Positions 5,604-14,371 of a stretch of DNA of 14,960 nt are shown here, in pieces. Below the pieces are notes generated by a model. That model ran no database searches and was not told where the DNA came from. It saw only the letters and a list, made by a program, of their open reading frames with translations. Every line of letters starts with the position of its first letter. The first letter of the stretch is position 1. Where the stretch lies: the NCBI GenBank assembly GCA_031279795.1, contig JAITHZ010000331.1:1-14960 (forward strand). The letters are read 5' to 3'. This DNA comes from Bacteroidales bacterium. Its GTDB lineage: Bacteria; Bacteroidota; Bacteroidia; Bacteroidales; WRGA01. A program made the position numbers and the translations under genes.

Positions 5604-8504
5604 ATGAATCAATCCATTTTCTTCATAATTATCTTATTATTCAGTACTTTATTGCTGAATGCACAATCCGGCTCACAACGCGCCACGATAACAGGTCTTG
5701 TTAAAGAAAGCCCAACGCAGGAAGCAGTCTCTCAGGCAACCGTGCGACTGTTGCAGTTGCCAGACAGTGTGCTGAAAGCCGGTGTACTGACTGGCAACGA
5801 CGGCACGTTTTCCCTCCGCAATGTAGCACAGGGAAATTATGCGCTTCAAATTAGCTACTTGGGCTTCAAAACGCACACGCAGGCGTTGGCGGTTGGAAAA
5901 AACGATCTCGCATTGCCAGAAATTCTTTTACGCCCCGACGCCCTGATGCTGGCAGAAGCAGTGGTTGTAGGGCAGGTTGCAAGCGTGGTAGTGAAGAACG
6001 ACACGGTCGAATACAATGCCGCAGCGTTTAAAACGCCCGAAAACGCAGTGGTGGAAGACTTGTTGAAGAAAATGTCGGGCGCCGGCGTAGAAGTAACCGA
6101 CGGTAAAGTAACGGTAAACGGCAAGGAAGTGAAAAAATTTCTGGTCGATGGCAAAGATTTCTTTTCCGACGATCCGCAAGTTGCGATGAAAAATCTTCCG
6201 GCCGAGATGGTGGAAAAGCTCCAGGTATACGATCGGAAGTCGGATATGGCGCGAATGACCGGATTTGACGACGGCGAAGAGGAAACGATCATCAATCTGT
6301 CGATACGGCAGGGAATGAGGCAGGGAACGATGGGCAACGTGCTGATAGGCGCTGGATCTGACCTCAACATTAATAACGAAATACGGTATCAGGCCGGCGC
6401 ATTTGTAAACCACATGAAAAACAGCGACCGCTATACGCTGATTCTCGGAACAAACAACAACAACAACATGGGGGCTGCCGATTTGGGAGCAAACCGTTTC
6501 GGGGGAATGCGCATGCGGCGTGGCGGCGGTGGCGGCGGCGTTTCCGAAACGACCAATTTCATGCTCAGCCTGAACAGGGAGTTTTCGCCGAAACTCTCGC
6601 TCAACGGCGATGTACGCTATGACAACCGCGACCGCCTTTCCATCAGCAGAGTCGAACAGACAACCCTGTCGCAGAGCCGTTCGCAGATGGATTCCACGAA
6701 TACCCGAACCAATTATGTATCCAACAACATTGGTATCAACTTTACACTGGAATGGAAACCCGATACACTGAATACGTTGACTTTCCGTCCGAATATGGGA
6801 TTCAACAGCAGCCACAGCACGGAAAACGACATGTTGACGCGCAGTAATTATGTCGACATGAGTCGGATCTTTGCTACCGAATCCCAGGCCAACACCGAAG
6901 GCAGCGGCTACAATCTGGGTGGAAGAGTGGATTTTGCACACCGCTTTCAAAAAACCGGCCGCGTGTTCAGCATCAACCTGCGCGGATCATTCAACGACAG
7001 TTATTCGTGGGAAAAAAGTAAAACGGACGTCATTTACGACGCAGCCTCAACGTTGAACAATTTGAATCAACGCAAAGAAAACGACGATAACTCAAACAAC
7101 TACCGAGCTACTGTTTCCTGGGTAGAGCCAGTCGGAAAAAATAACTTCATCCAGGCTCTATACCGTTATTCCTATTTCGACACCAAAAGCATCAACAGCA
7201 CATTCGACCTGAAGTCCGCCGAGACACTCGCTCTGCGCAACGACAGCCTTAGCCGCAGCACCGTTCGCGACGCAACAGAACAACGCATCGGACTGAGCTT
7301 TAAAGCCGTGCGACAGAAATACAATGTTACCGTCGGTTTTAATGTCGACCCGTCAAACTCGACAAACGAAACGTGGCAACCTTCGAGCGGCAACCTCTTC
7401 GAGCTGCCGTATCACTACGACAGTCGTCTGGCCAATCTTATGGGCGATTCGCTTGTTTCGTCCATCAAACAGGATGTCGTGAATTTTTCGCCAGTCGTAA
7501 ATTTCAATTACATCTTTGGACAACGGAGCAACCTGCGCATTGATTACGAAGGCGAAACCAACCAACCATCGGCAACTCAGCTCCGAGACTTTATTGACAA
7601 AAGCCGCCCCACAAACTGGGTACAGGGGAACCCGGGTCTGAAACCCGGATACAGCAATTCGCTGAACGTCCGCTTCAGCAAATACGTGCAGGAATCGCAG
7701 CTGATGTATAATATCAATTTCAACGGCAACCTGTCATTCAACGACATCACGGCAGTCACCAACATGCAGGACGACGGAATCCGCCTGACAATGTATGAAA
7801 ACGTCAACGGAAACTGGAACACACAACTCATGGGCATGTTCAATATACCGTTGAAAAACAAACGATTTACGGTAAATAACTTTCTCCGTCTCGCATACAG
7901 CAATCGCTACGGTGTGGTTTATGAGCGGAACGAAAAACAGGAAAACCTGCAAAAGAACTTTTCCATCATGGACAATGCCAGCATCAATTACCGTTCCGAA
8001 CTTTTTGACTTCCGCCTGAACGCTTCCGTTAATTTCAGCGATGTTTCCTATTCGCTGCAACCCGATAAAAATCAACGTCCCGTAAGCTGGGGACTCGGAG
8101 GCGGAACCATCTGGTACCTTCCACATAATTTTACCATTGACAGCGATATAAACTATATAAAACGAAGCGGCTATGCAACATCGTCGGCCTACAACGTTCC
8201 GGAAACGATGTGGAATGCCGCCATCTCCAAACAAATTTTCAATAAAAAACACGGTTCGGGTTCGCTCAAAGTGCAGGTATACGACATGCTGCAAAATCGG
8301 AACAACATCTCGGCTTCGGCCACAACCAACGGATTTCGTACGGAGATGAACAACGTGATTCCAAGCTATTTCGTATGCAGTTTCATATATAAGTTCAAAG
8401 TTTTCCCCAAATCAAGCTCTTTGACAGAAAACGACTTCCAGCAAGAACGCCGCTGGGATGATGGTCGCAGACCCGACGGAGGAGGACGTCGCGGAAGAAA
8501 TTGA
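5604..8504 (+). CDS. TonB-dependent-receptor-like outer-membrane beta-barrel protein
   Basis: A 966-residue envelope protein. A signal peptide is visible (hydrophobic 4-18, LLNA then Q21, probable cleavage after A20). Next come a carboxypeptidase-regulatory-like domain (about 27-112), a plug-like region (about 130-235, with FLVDGKDFFSDDP and TGFDDGEEETIINL, typical of this Bacteroidetes family), and a long C-terminal beta-barrel of the OMP_b-brl type. No SusD-like partner is adjacent, so the substrate is unknown. A loop at about 283-312 holds five consecutive Asn and then six consecutive Gly. The likely last strand is YFVCSFIYKFKVF; a charged Gly/Arg-rich tail of about 35 residues follows instead of the barrel ending at the terminus. 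The ATG at 5604 is preceded by an A-run without a Shine-Dalgarno, normal for the phylum. rlmD follows after 78 bases with no terminator seen. The general class is secure; active TonB-dependent transport is inference. Confidence 0.88.
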   Translation: MNQSIFFIIILLFSTLLLNAQSGSQRATITGLVKESPTQEAVSQATVRLLQLPDSVLKAGVLTGNDGTFSLRNVAQGNYALQISYLGFKTHTQALAVGKNDLALPEILLRPDALMLAEAVVVGQVASVVVKNDTVEYNAAAFKTPENAVVEDLLKKMSGAGVEVTDGKVTVNGKEVKKFLVDGKDFFSDDPQVAMKNLPAEMVEKLQVYDRKSDMARMTGFDDGEEETIINLSIRQGMRQGTMGNVLIGAGSDLNINNEIRYQAGAFVNHMKNSDRYTLILGTNNNNNMGAADLGANRFGGMRMRRGGGGGGVSETTNFMLSLNREFSPKLSLNGDVRYDNRDRLSISRVEQTTLSQSRSQMDSTNTRTNYVSNNIGINFTLEWKPDTLNTLTFRPNMGFNSSHSTENDMLTRSNYVDMSRIFATESQANTEGSGYNLGGRVDFAHRFQKTGRVFSINLRGSFNDSYSWEKSKTDVIYDAASTLNNLNQRKENDDNSNNYRATVSWVEPVGKNNFIQALYRYSYFDTKSINSTFDLKSAETLALRNDSLSRSTVRDATEQRIGLSFKAVRQKYNVTVGFNVDPSNSTNETWQPSSGNLFELPYHYDSRLANLMGDSLVSSIKQDVVNFSPVVNFNYIFGQRSNLRIDYEGETNQPSATQLRDFIDKSRPTNWVQGNPGLKPGYSNSLNVRFSKYVQESQLMYNINFNGNLSFNDITAVTNMQDDGIRLTMYENVNGNWNTQLMGMFNIPLKNKRFTVNNFLRLAYSNRYGVVYERNEKQENLQKNFSIMDNASINYRSELFDFRLNASVNFSDVSYSLQPDKNQRPVSWGLGGGTIWYLPHNFTIDSDINYIKRSGYATSSAYNVPETMWNAAISKQIFNKKHGSGSLKVQVYDMLQNRNNISASATTNGFRTEMNNVIPSYFVCSFIYKFKVFPKSSSLTENDFQQERRWDDGRRPDGGGRRGRN

Positions 8505-8535
8505 ACCGGAGAAGTTTTAATGCAGACCCGACGGA
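8467..8535 (+). repeat. 14-base direct repeat across the end of the barrel gene
   Basis: GCAGACCCGACGGA occurs at 8467-8480, within the Gly/Arg tail, and again at 8522-8535, just past the stop codon, 55 bases apart and therefore in another frame. It may be a trace of a local duplication. Confidence 0.6.
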
Positions 8536-8582
8536 TTTTCACAGATATGTTTTATTGAATTAATCTAAAAAATAAAAAGATA

Positions 8583-9992
8583 GTGTCACAGAAGAAAAAA
8601 ATATTGCCACCGCTTGAGCAAATTGCCATAACAGGGATCGCCGCCGAAGGCAAAGCCATTGCCAGAACGGAGGGTCTGGTGATATTCGTACCTTATGTCG
8701 TTCCAGGCGATGTGGTCGATTTGCAGATTGTTCGCAAGAAAAACCGTTATGCCGAAGGAAAAGTTATTCGTTTTCATCGTCTTTCCGATTGCAGGGAAAC
8801 ACCTTTCTGCGAGCATTTCGGTGTGTGCGGAGGTTGCAAGTGGCAACATTTGCCGTATTCCGAACAGCTTCGCTACAAACAACAGCAGGTGATCGACACT
8901 CTGGAGCGCATCGGCCAGATTGAACTTCCTCCGGTTTCTCAGATACTGGGTTCTGCAAAGACTTGCTTTTACCGCAATAAACTCGAATTTACGTTTTCCG
9001 ATAAACGCTGGCTCACCGAAACGGAAGTGCAATCACAGGAATTGTTCCACAACATGGAAGCGCTCGGTTTTCATATACCCGGCATGTTCGACAAAGTGCT
9101 CGACATCAACAAATGCTGGTTGCAAGACGATGTTTCGAACCAAATTCGGCTGGAAATAAAAGCTTTTTGTTTAACGCACAACTATTCGTTTTTCAATTTG
9201 CGCAATCAGTGTGGATTGATGCGAAACATCATCATTCGTACATCAACCACTGGCGAAGTGATGCTTGTTGTCGTTTTTTTTGAACATGACGCAGAAAAAA
9301 TACAGATTCTTTTACAGCATATTGCCGATACATTTCCTCAACTGTCTTCATTGCTGTACATCGTTAACACCAAAGCCAATGACACGATTACCGACAGGGA
9401 AGTATTTGTTTTTAAGGGAAATGACTGCATATATGAACAGATGGAAGGACTGCGGTTCAAAATCGGAGCGAAAACGTTTTACCAGACCAACAGCGACCAG
9501 GCCAGTCGTCTGTATGGCATAGTCCGTGATTTTGCAGCCCTTTCCGGTAACGAACTGATTTACGACCTGTACACTGGAGCTGGTACAATAGCTTGCTTTC
9601 TGGCAAGAATGGCACGGCAAGTCATTGGGATAGAATACGTTCCCGAAGCTGTTGAAGATGCGCGGCAAAATTCAGCAATCAACCAAATCACCAATACCGC
9701 TTTTTATGCTGGCGACATGAAAGACTTGCTGAACAGCGAGTTTATCAGTCAGCATGGGCATCCAGATGTTATCATCGCCGACCCGCCACGAGCAGGCATG
9801 CATGCCGATGTTATTCAGGCAATTTTGTTTGCTGCGCCACACCGCATTGTGTATGTCAGCTGCAATCCGGCAACACAGGCTCGCGACCTGAATTTGCTGA
9901 GCAAAACATATTGTGTGACGAAAATACAGCCGGTTGACATGTTCCCGCATACCCATCATGTAGAGAATGTTGTGCTTCTTGAAAAAAAATGA
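8583..9992 (+). CDS. rlmD: 23S rRNA (uracil-5-)-methyltransferase RlmD (RumA family)
   Basis: An S-adenosylmethionine-dependent enzyme making 5-methyluridine in 23S rRNA; the E. coli homologue modifies U1939. Of its 469 residues, about 8-65 form a TRAM RNA-binding domain. C76, C82 and C85 (C-x5-C-x2-C) with probably C178 form the [4Fe-4S] site of the RlmD type. YRNKLEFTFS is at 130-139. The methyltransferase core has DLYTGAG at 328-334, DPPRAG at 400-405 and the catalytic cysteine C427 in VSCNP. The Fe-S cysteines and TRAM argue against TrmA. RlmC, or a dual RlmCD specificity, cannot be excluded from sequence alone. The start is GTG at 8583: an in-frame stop lies just upstream and no ATG is nearby. 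There is no clear promoter in the 78-base gap, so it is probably transcribed with the barrel gene, an unrelated function. Confidence 0.9.
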   Translation: MSQKKKILPPLEQIAITGIAAEGKAIARTEGLVIFVPYVVPGDVVDLQIVRKKNRYAEGKVIRFHRLSDCRETPFCEHFGVCGGCKWQHLPYSEQLRYKQQQVIDTLERIGQIELPPVSQILGSAKTCFYRNKLEFTFSDKRWLTETEVQSQELFHNMEALGFHIPGMFDKVLDINKCWLQDDVSNQIRLEIKAFCLTHNYSFFNLRNQCGLMRNIIIRTSTTGEVMLVVVFFEHDAEKIQILLQHIADTFPQLSSLLYIVNTKANDTITDREVFVFKGNDCIYEQMEGLRFKIGAKTFYQTNSDQASRLYGIVRDFAALSGNELIYDLYTGAGTIACFLARMARQVIGIEYVPEAVEDARQNSAINQITNTAFYAGDMKDLLNSEFISQHGHPDVIIADPPRAGMHADVIQAILFAAPHRIVYVSCNPATQARDLNLLSKTYCVTKIQPVDMFPHTHHVENVVLLEKK

Positions 9993-10021
9993 TCAAACTG
10001 AACAAAATTTTACCGGAATCA

Positions 10022-10051
10022 TTGCAGTGATGAAGATAATGATTACCTTTG
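10022..10051 (+). promoter_or_regulatory. Promoter of tRNA-Arg
   Basis: TTG (10022-10024), a 19-base spacer, then TACCTTTG (10044-10051), a full TAnnTTTG match. It lies 12 bases before the tRNA. The same -7 octamer precedes the initiator tRNA gene. Confidence 0.75.
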
Positions 10052-10063
10052 CGTCCGAAAACC

Positions 10064-10136
10064 GGCCCCGTAGTTTAGTGAATAGAACGTCAGATTCCGG
10101 TTCTGAAGGTCACAGGTTTGAGTCCTGTCGGGGTCA
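10064..10136 (+). tRNA. tRNA-Arg (CCG anticodon, reads CGG)
   Basis: A 73-base cloverleaf. The acceptor stem is GGCCCCG with CGGGGTC (one G·U at 2-71), the D stem GTTT/GAAC, the anticodon stem TCAGA/TCTGA with loop TTCCGGT (CCG at 10097-10099), and the T stem ACAGG/CCTGT. The discriminator is A and CCA is not encoded. Unusually, position 19 is A (10081) where G is nearly universal, and position 56 is T (10119) where C is nearly universal, so the D-loop/T-loop elbow pair would be A-U instead of G-C. All stems are otherwise intact and the gene has its own promoter and terminator, so it is probably functional. Confidence 0.92.
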
Positions 10137-10143
10137 CGTTGCG

Positions 10144-10180
10144 AGACGCACACCCATTTTGGGCGATGTGTCTTTTTTTT
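10144..10180 (+). terminator. Rho-independent terminator of tRNA-Arg
   Basis: AGACGCA pairs with TGTGTCT (one G·U), then a small internal loop and CCC/GGG around ATTTT, followed by eight T residues ending at 10180. It begins 8 bases after the tRNA. Confidence 0.8.
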
Positions 10181-10234
10181 AACTGCTTGTATCTATCTTT
10201 CCTCTGTAAAAAAACTTTTTTCATTGTCACGCGC

Positions 10235-10265
10235 TTGGAAATTTCGACACTTTCCTGTAATTTTG
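10235..10265 (+). promoter_or_regulatory. Promoter of the porin gene, placed very close to its ATG
   Basis: TTG (10235-10237), a 20-base spacer and TAATTTTG (10258-10265) match the Bacteroidetes promoter. The ATG is at 10273, only 7 bases past the -7 element, so a transcript from here would have almost no leader. Confidence 0.6.
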
Positions 10266-10272
10266 CCCCGCA

Positions 10273-12306
10273 ATGAAAAAGTACATCCTTTTCTTAACGT
10301 TAACAGCAGGTTTAATGATTCCGGTGATGCAGTTGAACGCACAAACGGAAAATGACCCAATTCCGATTGTCTCATGGAAAATATCGGAACGCTTGGGACA
10401 CGTTTCTCCAGCGCCATTCGATACCATCATGCTGAATTTCCAGAACCGAAACATTCCCGACGGATTCACTACAGCATACGGCTACACAGGAAACCTGATG
10501 CAGCCAGGGCAATCTAAAATATTTTTTGACCGCAGCGATGCACACCGATTTATTTTTATCAATGGGTTTCATCCGTTTATTATTCGCCCCGATAATTTCG
10601 ACTTTGTAAACACAAAAATACCTTATACGCGACTGACATACACTTTTGCCGGAAGTTCGCTGCGCAAAGAAGAACGAATCAGCGGAATTTTCACTGCCAA
10701 TATCAACAAAAAGTGGAACGTTGGTACGAACTTCGATTATGTGTATGCACGCGGGTTTTATCAGGGTCAGGCGATTAAGCAAACCGATTTTGTATTCTTT
10801 ACCAGTTACCTTTCCGACAAGTATGTACTGCATGCATTTGTCGGGATCGACGACATCAGCAATTTCGAAAACGGAGGTATTTCCGATGACCGTTTTATTT
10901 CTAATCCCGAAGCTGTTTCCGGAACAAAACGTCCGGTTGGCTCGAAGGAGATCCCCGTTCATTTTACCGACGCAGGAAGCAGCATCAAGGACAGGCAGTA
11001 TTACCTGACGCATCGCTACAACGTTGGCTTTTACCGAAAGGTAAACGATTCCACACAGACAGCGGCGGTCAACCAGATTGACGCGCTAACTTCCGACCTT
11101 GTCCTGAAAGGAAAAGTATTTGAAGACAAGGAAGATACGATCGGCGCCCACTTTCAGGCGAAAACTAAAACCGAAGAGTTTGTGCCTGTCACCAGTTTTA
11201 TTCATACATTCAATTATGGCTTTGATTCTCGCGATTTTACGACAAAAAGCATTCCCCGCGACTATTATCCAAATCTGTATTTAAACAAACTGGCCACAAA
11301 CGATTCTACCCGTTATTATTATATGAGAAATACGCTGGGAATATCGCTGCTTGAAGGTTTCAACAAATATGCCAAAGCAGGATTGAGCGTTTTTCTGGAA
11401 CATGAGTTTCGTAATTTTCGCCTGATGAACGCCCAACCGACCGATACGCTGTGGACGCCGCTGCCAGCTTCTATCCATAAGGAAACTGCCCTGTATGCCG
11501 GCGCGGAACTGTCGAAACGACACGGGACATTGCTCACCTACGATTTTCGCGGCGAAATGGGCATTGTTGGCGCCGATTTGGGGCAATTCAAACTGTCGGG
11601 AAATATCCGGACACGCTTCCGGCTCTGGAAAGACACGGTTGAGCTGCAAGCTTATGGACATATATACAACCTTACGCCAACATTCTACGAAGAACGTTAC
11701 CATTCCAATTTCTTCTGGTGGGACAAACCGCTGAACAACCAACGGCAAGTACGACTGGGAGGTGTTTTTTCCCTTCCAAATCGGAATTTGAAACTCGACG
11801 TTGGCGTTGAGAATCTGCAAAACTATATTTATTTTGACAAAAACGCATTGCCTGCGCAAGCAAGCGAAAACATTCAAGTGCTGTCGGCAAGGCTGAATCA
11901 GAATTTCCGTTTCGGAATCCTGCACTGGGACAATGAACTGGCATATCAGACATCATCCAACAAAGAGATTCTGCCATTGCCAGATTTCAGCGTTTTCAGC
12001 AACGCCTACCTGTGGTTTAAGGTAGTAAAAGTACTGCAAGTACAACTCGGAGCCGACGTCAGGTTTCATACACGCTACTATGCGCCTGCCTATCAACCGG
12101 CTACGATGCAGTTTCATTTGCAGGATGAAGTAAAAATCGGAAATTTCCCGCTGCTAAACGCCTACGTCAACATGTATTTGAAAAAGACACGCTTCTTCGT
12201 TATGGCTTACAACCTTGTCGGCGGAAACAACTATTTTTCATTGCCGCATTATCCAGTTAATCCTTTTCACATTCGTTTTGGCATATCGGCAAGCCTTAAT
12301 GATTGA
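10273..12306 (+). CDS. Putative porin (PF14121-type outer-membrane barrel)
   Basis: A 677-residue protein resembling the Bacteroidetes putative porin family (PF14121). It has a signal peptide (MKK, hydrophobic to about residue 20, LNA then Q25), and the rest alternates polar and hydrophobic or aromatic residues as outer-membrane beta strands do, with aromatic-rich segments such as FVFFTSYLSDKYVLHAFVG. The last segment, FHIRFGISASLND, may be the closing strand. The expected role is passive diffusion across the outer membrane; the solute is not known. The ATG at 10273 must be the start, because the next methionine would remove most of the signal peptide. The likely promoter ends 7 bases upstream, suggesting a leaderless or near-leaderless mRNA. 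nadE follows after 61 bases with neither promoter nor terminator recognised between them, so the two may share a transcript. The assignment rests on remembered family character and overall architecture. Confidence 0.8.
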   Translation: MKKYILFLTLTAGLMIPVMQLNAQTENDPIPIVSWKISERLGHVSPAPFDTIMLNFQNRNIPDGFTTAYGYTGNLMQPGQSKIFFDRSDAHRFIFINGFHPFIIRPDNFDFVNTKIPYTRLTYTFAGSSLRKEERISGIFTANINKKWNVGTNFDYVYARGFYQGQAIKQTDFVFFTSYLSDKYVLHAFVGIDDISNFENGGISDDRFISNPEAVSGTKRPVGSKEIPVHFTDAGSSIKDRQYYLTHRYNVGFYRKVNDSTQTAAVNQIDALTSDLVLKGKVFEDKEDTIGAHFQAKTKTEEFVPVTSFIHTFNYGFDSRDFTTKSIPRDYYPNLYLNKLATNDSTRYYYMRNTLGISLLEGFNKYAKAGLSVFLEHEFRNFRLMNAQPTDTLWTPLPASIHKETALYAGAELSKRHGTLLTYDFRGEMGIVGADLGQFKLSGNIRTRFRLWKDTVELQAYGHIYNLTPTFYEERYHSNFFWWDKPLNNQRQVRLGGVFSLPNRNLKLDVGVENLQNYIYFDKNALPAQASENIQVLSARLNQNFRFGILHWDNELAYQTSSNKEILPLPDFSVFSNAYLWFKVVKVLQVQLGADVRFHTRYYAPAYQPATMQFHLQDEVKIGNFPLLNAYVNMYLKKTRFFVMAYNLVGGNNYFSLPHYPVNPFHIRFGISASLND

Positions 12307-12367
12307 TGTGAATGAAAAATACTGTACGATTAATTCAAAAACCCAAATGCTAGAAAATTAACTAACT

Positions 12368-14284
12368 ATGTACTCAGGATTTGTAAAAATAGCAATAGCT
12401 ACCCCCAAAGTGAAAGTAGCCGATTGCGCCTACAATAGAGAAGAGATGGAAACCATCGTTCACGAAGCAGCGGAACAGGATGTTGAAATACTCTGTTTTC
12501 CTGAATTGGCCATTACGTCCTACACCTGCGGCGACCTGTTTTATCAGCAGACGCTGATAACTGCAGCCGAAGAGGAAATGGCGCGGCTGAGTGACAATAC
12601 ATGCCATCTGCCTCTACTGGTAATTGTTGGAATGCCAGTGCTTTTGGGCGAAAGACTGTTCAATGCGGCTGTCGCCTTTCAGGGAGGAAGATTGCTGGCA
12701 GTTGTTCCGAAGACACACATTCCGAATTACAGTGAGTTTTATGAAAAGCGATGGTTTTCGTCGGCTACAGATGAAACAGCAACGGAAGTCAAATTGTGCG
12801 GACAGAAAGTTCCTTTCGGCGCCAACATTCTGTTGCGTTCAGGAAAAGTGTGCGTAGGCATGGAAATTTGTGAAGACTTGTGGCAGCCTTCTCCTCCTTC
12901 GTCGCAACTGGCGCTGAACGGGGCGAATATCCTGTTTAACCTTTCGGCCAGCAACGAAACAGTCGCAAAAAACAGTTACCGCCGTTCACTGGTCGTGCAG
13001 CAGTCGGCGCGCTGCATCGCCGGATACGCATATACATCGTGCGGGATGGGCGAATCTTCAACCGATTTGGTTTTTTCGGGCAGTGGATTTATTTGCGAAA
13101 ATGGCATACTCTTGAAAGAAAGCGCCCGATTTTCGCTCGAAAACGAATTAACCGTTTCAGAAATTGACGTCGAACGACTGCATTTCGACAGGGAAAAATG
13201 CAACAGCTTTTTTAGAAATTTTTCACCCGAACAATTGCCGCGAACAGTTTCTTTTCAGTTAGACGAATTTGACTCCATAGAGCTGACACGGCGAATTGAG
13301 CCTCATCCTTTTGTACCGAGCGGAGTGATGCTGAACGAACGCTGCGATGAAATTTTTAACATTCAGACATCCGGGCTGGCTAAACGTTTGTTGCACACAG
13401 GAATAAAAAAAGTGACGCTGGGAGTTTCCGGCGGCTTGGATTCCACGTTGGCCTTGCTGGTGTGCGTAAAAACTTTTGACAAGCTGTCCATGCCACGTGA
13501 GCAGATAATCGCCGTTACCATGCCCGGCTTTGGAACAACCGGAAGAACCTACAACAACGCAGTCTTGCTGACGAAAGCGCTTGGCGTCCAACTGCGAGAA
13601 ATAGACATAAAACCTGCTTGTTTACAACATTTTAAAGATATTAACCACAGCCCCGACATCCACGATATTACCTACGAAAATACCCAAGCCCGCGAACGAA
13701 CGCAACTACTGATGGATATTGCCAACAAAGAAGGCGGACTGGTAGTTGGAACCGGTGATTTATCGGAACTGGCGCTTGGATGGTGCACATACAGTGGCGA
13801 CCATATTTCCATGTACGGAGTAAACGCATCTATTCCTAAAACATTGATTCGCTATCTAATATCCCGAACGGCAGAAGTCCAGCCACAAGCGGTAGCCGCT
13901 GTATTGCAGGACATTCTGGATACGCCAGTCAGTCCGGAACTTTTGCCAGCGGCGAAAAGCGGCGAAATTATCCAGAAGACGGAAGAAGTACTCGGCCCTT
14001 ATGAGTTGCATGATTTCTTCTTGTATTATTTTATCCGTTGGGGATTTTCTCCGGAGAAAATTTTCTTTTTGGCACAACAAGCGTTTCCACAATGTTCATC
14101 CAAGAAAATCATTCAATGGATGACCGTATTTTTCAAACGCTTTTTCAGTCAGCAATTCAAGCGTTCCTGCTTTCCCGACGGGCCTAAAGTAGGAAGCGTA
14201 AGTCTTTCACCACGTGGAGACTGGCGTATGCCAAGCGACGCATCAGTCCAGATATGGCTGGATAAAATTGAAAAATTGGAGTAA
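12368..14284 (+). CDS. nadE: Glutamine-dependent NAD+ synthetase
   Basis: This enzyme catalyses the last step of NAD+ synthesis: nicotinate adenine dinucleotide, ATP and glutamine give NAD+. It has 638 residues, a normal length for the two-domain form. The N-terminal nitrilase-like glutaminase domain has the full catalytic triad: E46 (FPELAITSY), K115 (VVPKTHIPNY) and C168 (EICEDLW). The C-terminal synthetase domain has the PP-loop SGGLDS at 354-359, then QARERTQ, VVGTGDLSELALGWCTYSGD and the downstream YGVNASIPKTL stretch. With its own glutaminase domain it needs no separate amidotransferase. No Shine-Dalgarno and no TAnnTTTG promoter are seen in the 61-base gap after the porin gene; cotranscription is likely but unproven. 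All expected catalytic motifs are present. ATG 12368 starts 7 residues before the first beta strand, as is usual. Confidence 0.96.
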   Translation: MYSGFVKIAIATPKVKVADCAYNREEMETIVHEAAEQDVEILCFPELAITSYTCGDLFYQQTLITAAEEEMARLSDNTCHLPLLVIVGMPVLLGERLFNAAVAFQGGRLLAVVPKTHIPNYSEFYEKRWFSSATDETATEVKLCGQKVPFGANILLRSGKVCVGMEICEDLWQPSPPSSQLALNGANILFNLSASNETVAKNSYRRSLVVQQSARCIAGYAYTSCGMGESSTDLVFSGSGFICENGILLKESARFSLENELTVSEIDVERLHFDREKCNSFFRNFSPEQLPRTVSFQLDEFDSIELTRRIEPHPFVPSGVMLNERCDEIFNIQTSGLAKRLLHTGIKKVTLGVSGGLDSTLALLVCVKTFDKLSMPREQIIAVTMPGFGTTGRTYNNAVLLTKALGVQLREIDIKPACLQHFKDINHSPDIHDITYENTQARERTQLLMDIANKEGGLVVGTGDLSELALGWCTYSGDHISMYGVNASIPKTLIRYLISRTAEVQPQAVAAVLQDILDTPVSPELLPAAKSGEIIQKTEEVLGPYELHDFFLYYFIRWGFSPEKIFFLAQQAFPQCSSKKIIQWMTVFFKRFFSQQFKRSCFPDGPKVGSVSLSPRGDWRMPSDASVQIWLDKIEKLE

Positions 14285-14329
14285 AAAATGCAGTACAAAT
14301 GTTATTTTAATGTTAAATTCGCAAGAATA

Positions 14330-14360
14330 TTTGTCAATTCAAAAATAAGAATTACCTTTG
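14330..14360 (+). promoter_or_regulatory. Promoter of the initiator tRNA
   Basis: TTTG (14330-14333), a 19-base spacer and TACCTTTG (14353-14360): a complete Bacteroidetes-type promoter, 11 bases before the tRNA. It is the best promoter in the window. Confidence 0.8.
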
Positions 14361-14371
14361 CACCGCAATAT

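Noticed and set aside
5928..6950. Long minus-strand open frame (340 codons) inside the barrel gene
   Set aside because: It is antisense to a clear outer-membrane protein gene, has no recognisable domain and has a His/Cys/Val-rich composition typical of a shadow frame.
5604..8504. SusC-type glycan receptor
   Set aside because: The domain order is similar, but there is no SusD-like gene nearby and the plug and barrel look like the other Bacteroidetes barrel family; a glycan role is not supported.
10064..10136. tRNA-Arg as a pseudogene because of A19 and U56
   Set aside because: The two changes compensate each other, all four stems pair, and a promoter and terminator are present.
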